Below, piece after piece: positions 4,669-5,960 of a DNA stretch of 5,960 nt. The translations under genes and the position numbers were made by a program. Positions within the stretch are counted from its first letter, which is position 1. Each line of letters starts with the position of its first letter. The notes beneath the pieces are model-generated. The model was not told the origin of the DNA, ran no database searches, and worked only from the letters and a program-made list of their open reading frames with translations. The stretch is from an uncultured Cytophagaceae bacterium (GTDB taxonomy: Bacteria; Bacteroidota; Bacteroidia; Cytophagales; Spirosomataceae): contig CALLKB010000005.1 of the NCBI GenBank assembly GCA_938008575.1, forward strand, positions 1 to 5,960. The letters run 5' to 3'.

Positions 4669-5906
4669 AAATTATCATTGCCGGTGGGGGAATAGGTGGT
4701 TTGGTGACGGCAATGCGCTTGCACCAAGATGGCCATGATGTGCATGTGTTTGAATCGGTCAAAGAGGTGACTCCGCTCGGGGTGGGTATCAATTTATTAC
4801 CGCATTGTGTTCGGGTTTTGACGAATTTGGGTTTGCAGGATAAGATTGCGCAGATTGCCGTAGGAACGGAGGAGTTGGTATATGCAAACCGACAAGGCCA
4901 GTTTTTCTGGTCGGAGCCCCGCGGAAAGCATGCCGGTTATCGTTGGCCGCAATTTTCCATTCACCGTGGGCATTTTCAGGTTTTGTTGTGGGAAGAAGCC
5001 ATGCGCGTTTTGGGACCGGATAAATTGCATGCCAATGCGCATTTGCAAGATTATGAAGATTTGGGCGATCAGGTCAAAGCGACTTTTGTCGAGAAAGAAT
5101 CAGGTGAACATTTAGCTGAGGTTGTTGGGGATATTTTAATCGGTGCCGATGGAATTCATTCCACTTTGCGAAAGAAATTATATCCGGATGAAGGCGGCGT
5201 AGTATTTTCGGGCAATGTTTTGTACCGTGGCACGGCGCGTATGAAGCCCTATTTGACGGGAGCTTCCATGGCGATGATCGGTTCGATGAAGCAGAAAATG
5301 GTGATTTATCCGATTTCGAAAGAATTGGATGAAGATGGAAACCAACTCATCAATTGGGTTGCCAATTTGCGTCAGGCATCTGGAAAGGAGATAACGGTTC
5401 GTGATTGGAATCGTACAGTAGGGAAGGAGGAATTATTGGAAATATATCAATCTTGGCAATTTGATTGGATCAATGTGCCTGAGATGATTGAAAATACCCA
5501 TGGCGGAATATTCGAATTTCCGATGTCGGACCGCGATCCGTTGCCTCGTTGGTCTTTCGGTCGGGTGACCTTATTAGGTGATGCTGCGCATCCGATGTAT
5601 CCGATTGGCTCAAACGGCGCATCACAGGCGATTTTGGATGCGGATGCTTTGGCATTAGCCTTACAAAATCATGTTGATGCAATTGAGGCATTGAAGGCTT
5701 ATGATTCGGAACGTGTGCCTGCGACGGCTCAGGTGGTGTTGCAGAACCGACAAAAGGGTCCTGATTTTATCATGGATTTGATGGAAGAACGTTTTCCAAA
5801 GGGTTTTCAGGAAGGCGAGGTTCCGCATGCCGAGTTGGCCGAAGTGATGGCCCACTACAAGAAAGTAGCCGGATTTGATGTAGAAACCTTAAATGCCAAA
5901 GCCTGA
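4665..5906 (+). CDS. PhzS-like FAD-dependent monooxygenase
   Basis: This 413-residue cytosolic protein belongs to the group A flavin hydroxylases (UbiH/PHBH superfamily, COG0654). Features in order: the FAD-binding GGGIGG (7-12) with Glu30 at the end of the second strand; PLGVGINLLPH (37-47); WSEPRG (82-87); SIHRG (98-102); the DG motif GADGIHS (160-166); and the second FAD motif GDAAHPMYPIGSNGASQA (305-322), preceded by DRDPLPRW (289-296). This set closely follows Pseudomonas PhzS, the NADH-dependent enzyme that hydroxylates 5-methylphenazine-1-carboxylate to pyocyanin. No phenazine genes are present here, so the substrate is probably another aromatic or conjugated compound and is unknown. 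The start codon overlaps the serC stop in an ATGA, and its own stop overlaps the next start in a TGATG, which implies one operon with coupled translation. The reading frame is intact. Confidence 0.92.
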   Translation: MKIIIAGGGIGGLVTAMRLHQDGHDVHVFESVKEVTPLGVGINLLPHCVRVLTNLGLQDKIAQIAVGTEELVYANRQGQFFWSEPRGKHAGYRWPQFSIHRGHFQVLLWEEAMRVLGPDKLHANAHLQDYEDLGDQVKATFVEKESGEHLAEVVGDILIGADGIHSTLRKKLYPDEGGVVFSGNVLYRGTARMKPYLTGASMAMIGSMKQKMVIYPISKELDEDGNQLINWVANLRQASGKEITVRDWNRTVGKEELLEIYQSWQFDWINVPEMIENTHGGIFEFPMSDRDPLPRWSFGRVTLLGDAAHPMYPIGSNGASQAILDADALALALQNHVDAIEALKAYDSERVPATAQVVLQNRQKGPDFIMDLMEERFPKGFQEGEVPHAELAEVMAHYKKVAGFDVETLNAKA

Positions 5907-5960
5907 TGGAATTGAAATTATTTTTAGAAGCGGAGATTGTGTTGGGTGAAGTTCAAGATT
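5906..5960 (+). CDS. Start of a third operon gene, truncated by the window edge; function unknown
   Basis: An ATG at 5906-5908 overlaps the monooxygenase stop codon by one base (TGATG), a standard coupling arrangement. The frame stays open to the window edge and reads MELKLFLEAEIVLGEVQD. Only 18 residues are visible, too few to assign a family. The AEIVLGE stretch faintly recalls the N-terminus of SMP-30/gluconolactonase proteins (LGEGPxW), but the match is too short to use. The evidence for a real gene is the start-stop overlap and the tight packing of the operon. Confidence 0.6.
   Translation, partial: MELKLFLEAEIVLGEVQD

Noticed and set aside
3961..4745. Two minus-strand reading frames of 139 and 111 codons
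   Set aside because: Both are antisense to serC (and the start of the monooxygenase), and their translations are low-quality shadows without recognisable motifs.

Overview
The window looks like chromosomal DNA of a Bacteroidota member, probably Cytophagales-like. I infer this from four things: no convincing Shine-Dalgarno sites upstream of the genes, an upstream element of the TTTG-N19-TAnn type, the character of the HD phosphohydrolase, SerC and toxin-antitoxin proteins, and a tRNA gene with no encoded CCA. No species can be named from the sequence alone.

Layout, left to right. Positions 1-839 (minus) hold most of an HD-superfamily phosphohydrolase whose C-terminus lies outside the window. 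At 949-1022 (plus) is a CAU-anticodon tRNA followed directly by a rho-independent terminator. Between 1058 and 2291 is an accessory segment: a type II toxin-antitoxin pair (RelE/HigB-like toxin upstream, HTH antitoxin downstream, overlapping by 17 nt, both minus) sits between two clusters of ordered repeats. The repeats are in-phase 7-bp heptads that run into GC-rich palindromes built on AGACGCGA/TCGCGTCT, plus a second CCCCAG/CTGGGG palindrome. The two clusters share an ungapped 134-nt direct repeat (about 92% identical by hand count). The last heptad of the right cluster supplies the stop codon of the next gene, an NRAMP-superfamily transporter (2288-3535, minus) in which the usual metal-site Asn and Met are replaced.

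Across a 62-bp divergent intergenic region, the plus strand carries a tightly packed operon. It consists of serC (phosphoserine aminotransferase, 3598-4668), a PhzS-like FAD monooxygenase (4665-5906, ATGA overlap) and the start of a third gene (5906 onward, TGATG overlap). SerC makes phosphoserine in serine biosynthesis. The other two genes have no obvious serine-pathway role, so the operon logic is open.

The most interesting material is the heptad/palindrome architecture bracketing the toxin-antitoxin pair, the altered metal site of the NRAMP protein, and the translational coupling of serC to an aromatic-type monooxygenase. I saw no CRISPR array, transposase, phage gene or rRNA. I do not think the window contains a clearly new multi-gene system; the repeat architecture is the best candidate for something under-described.
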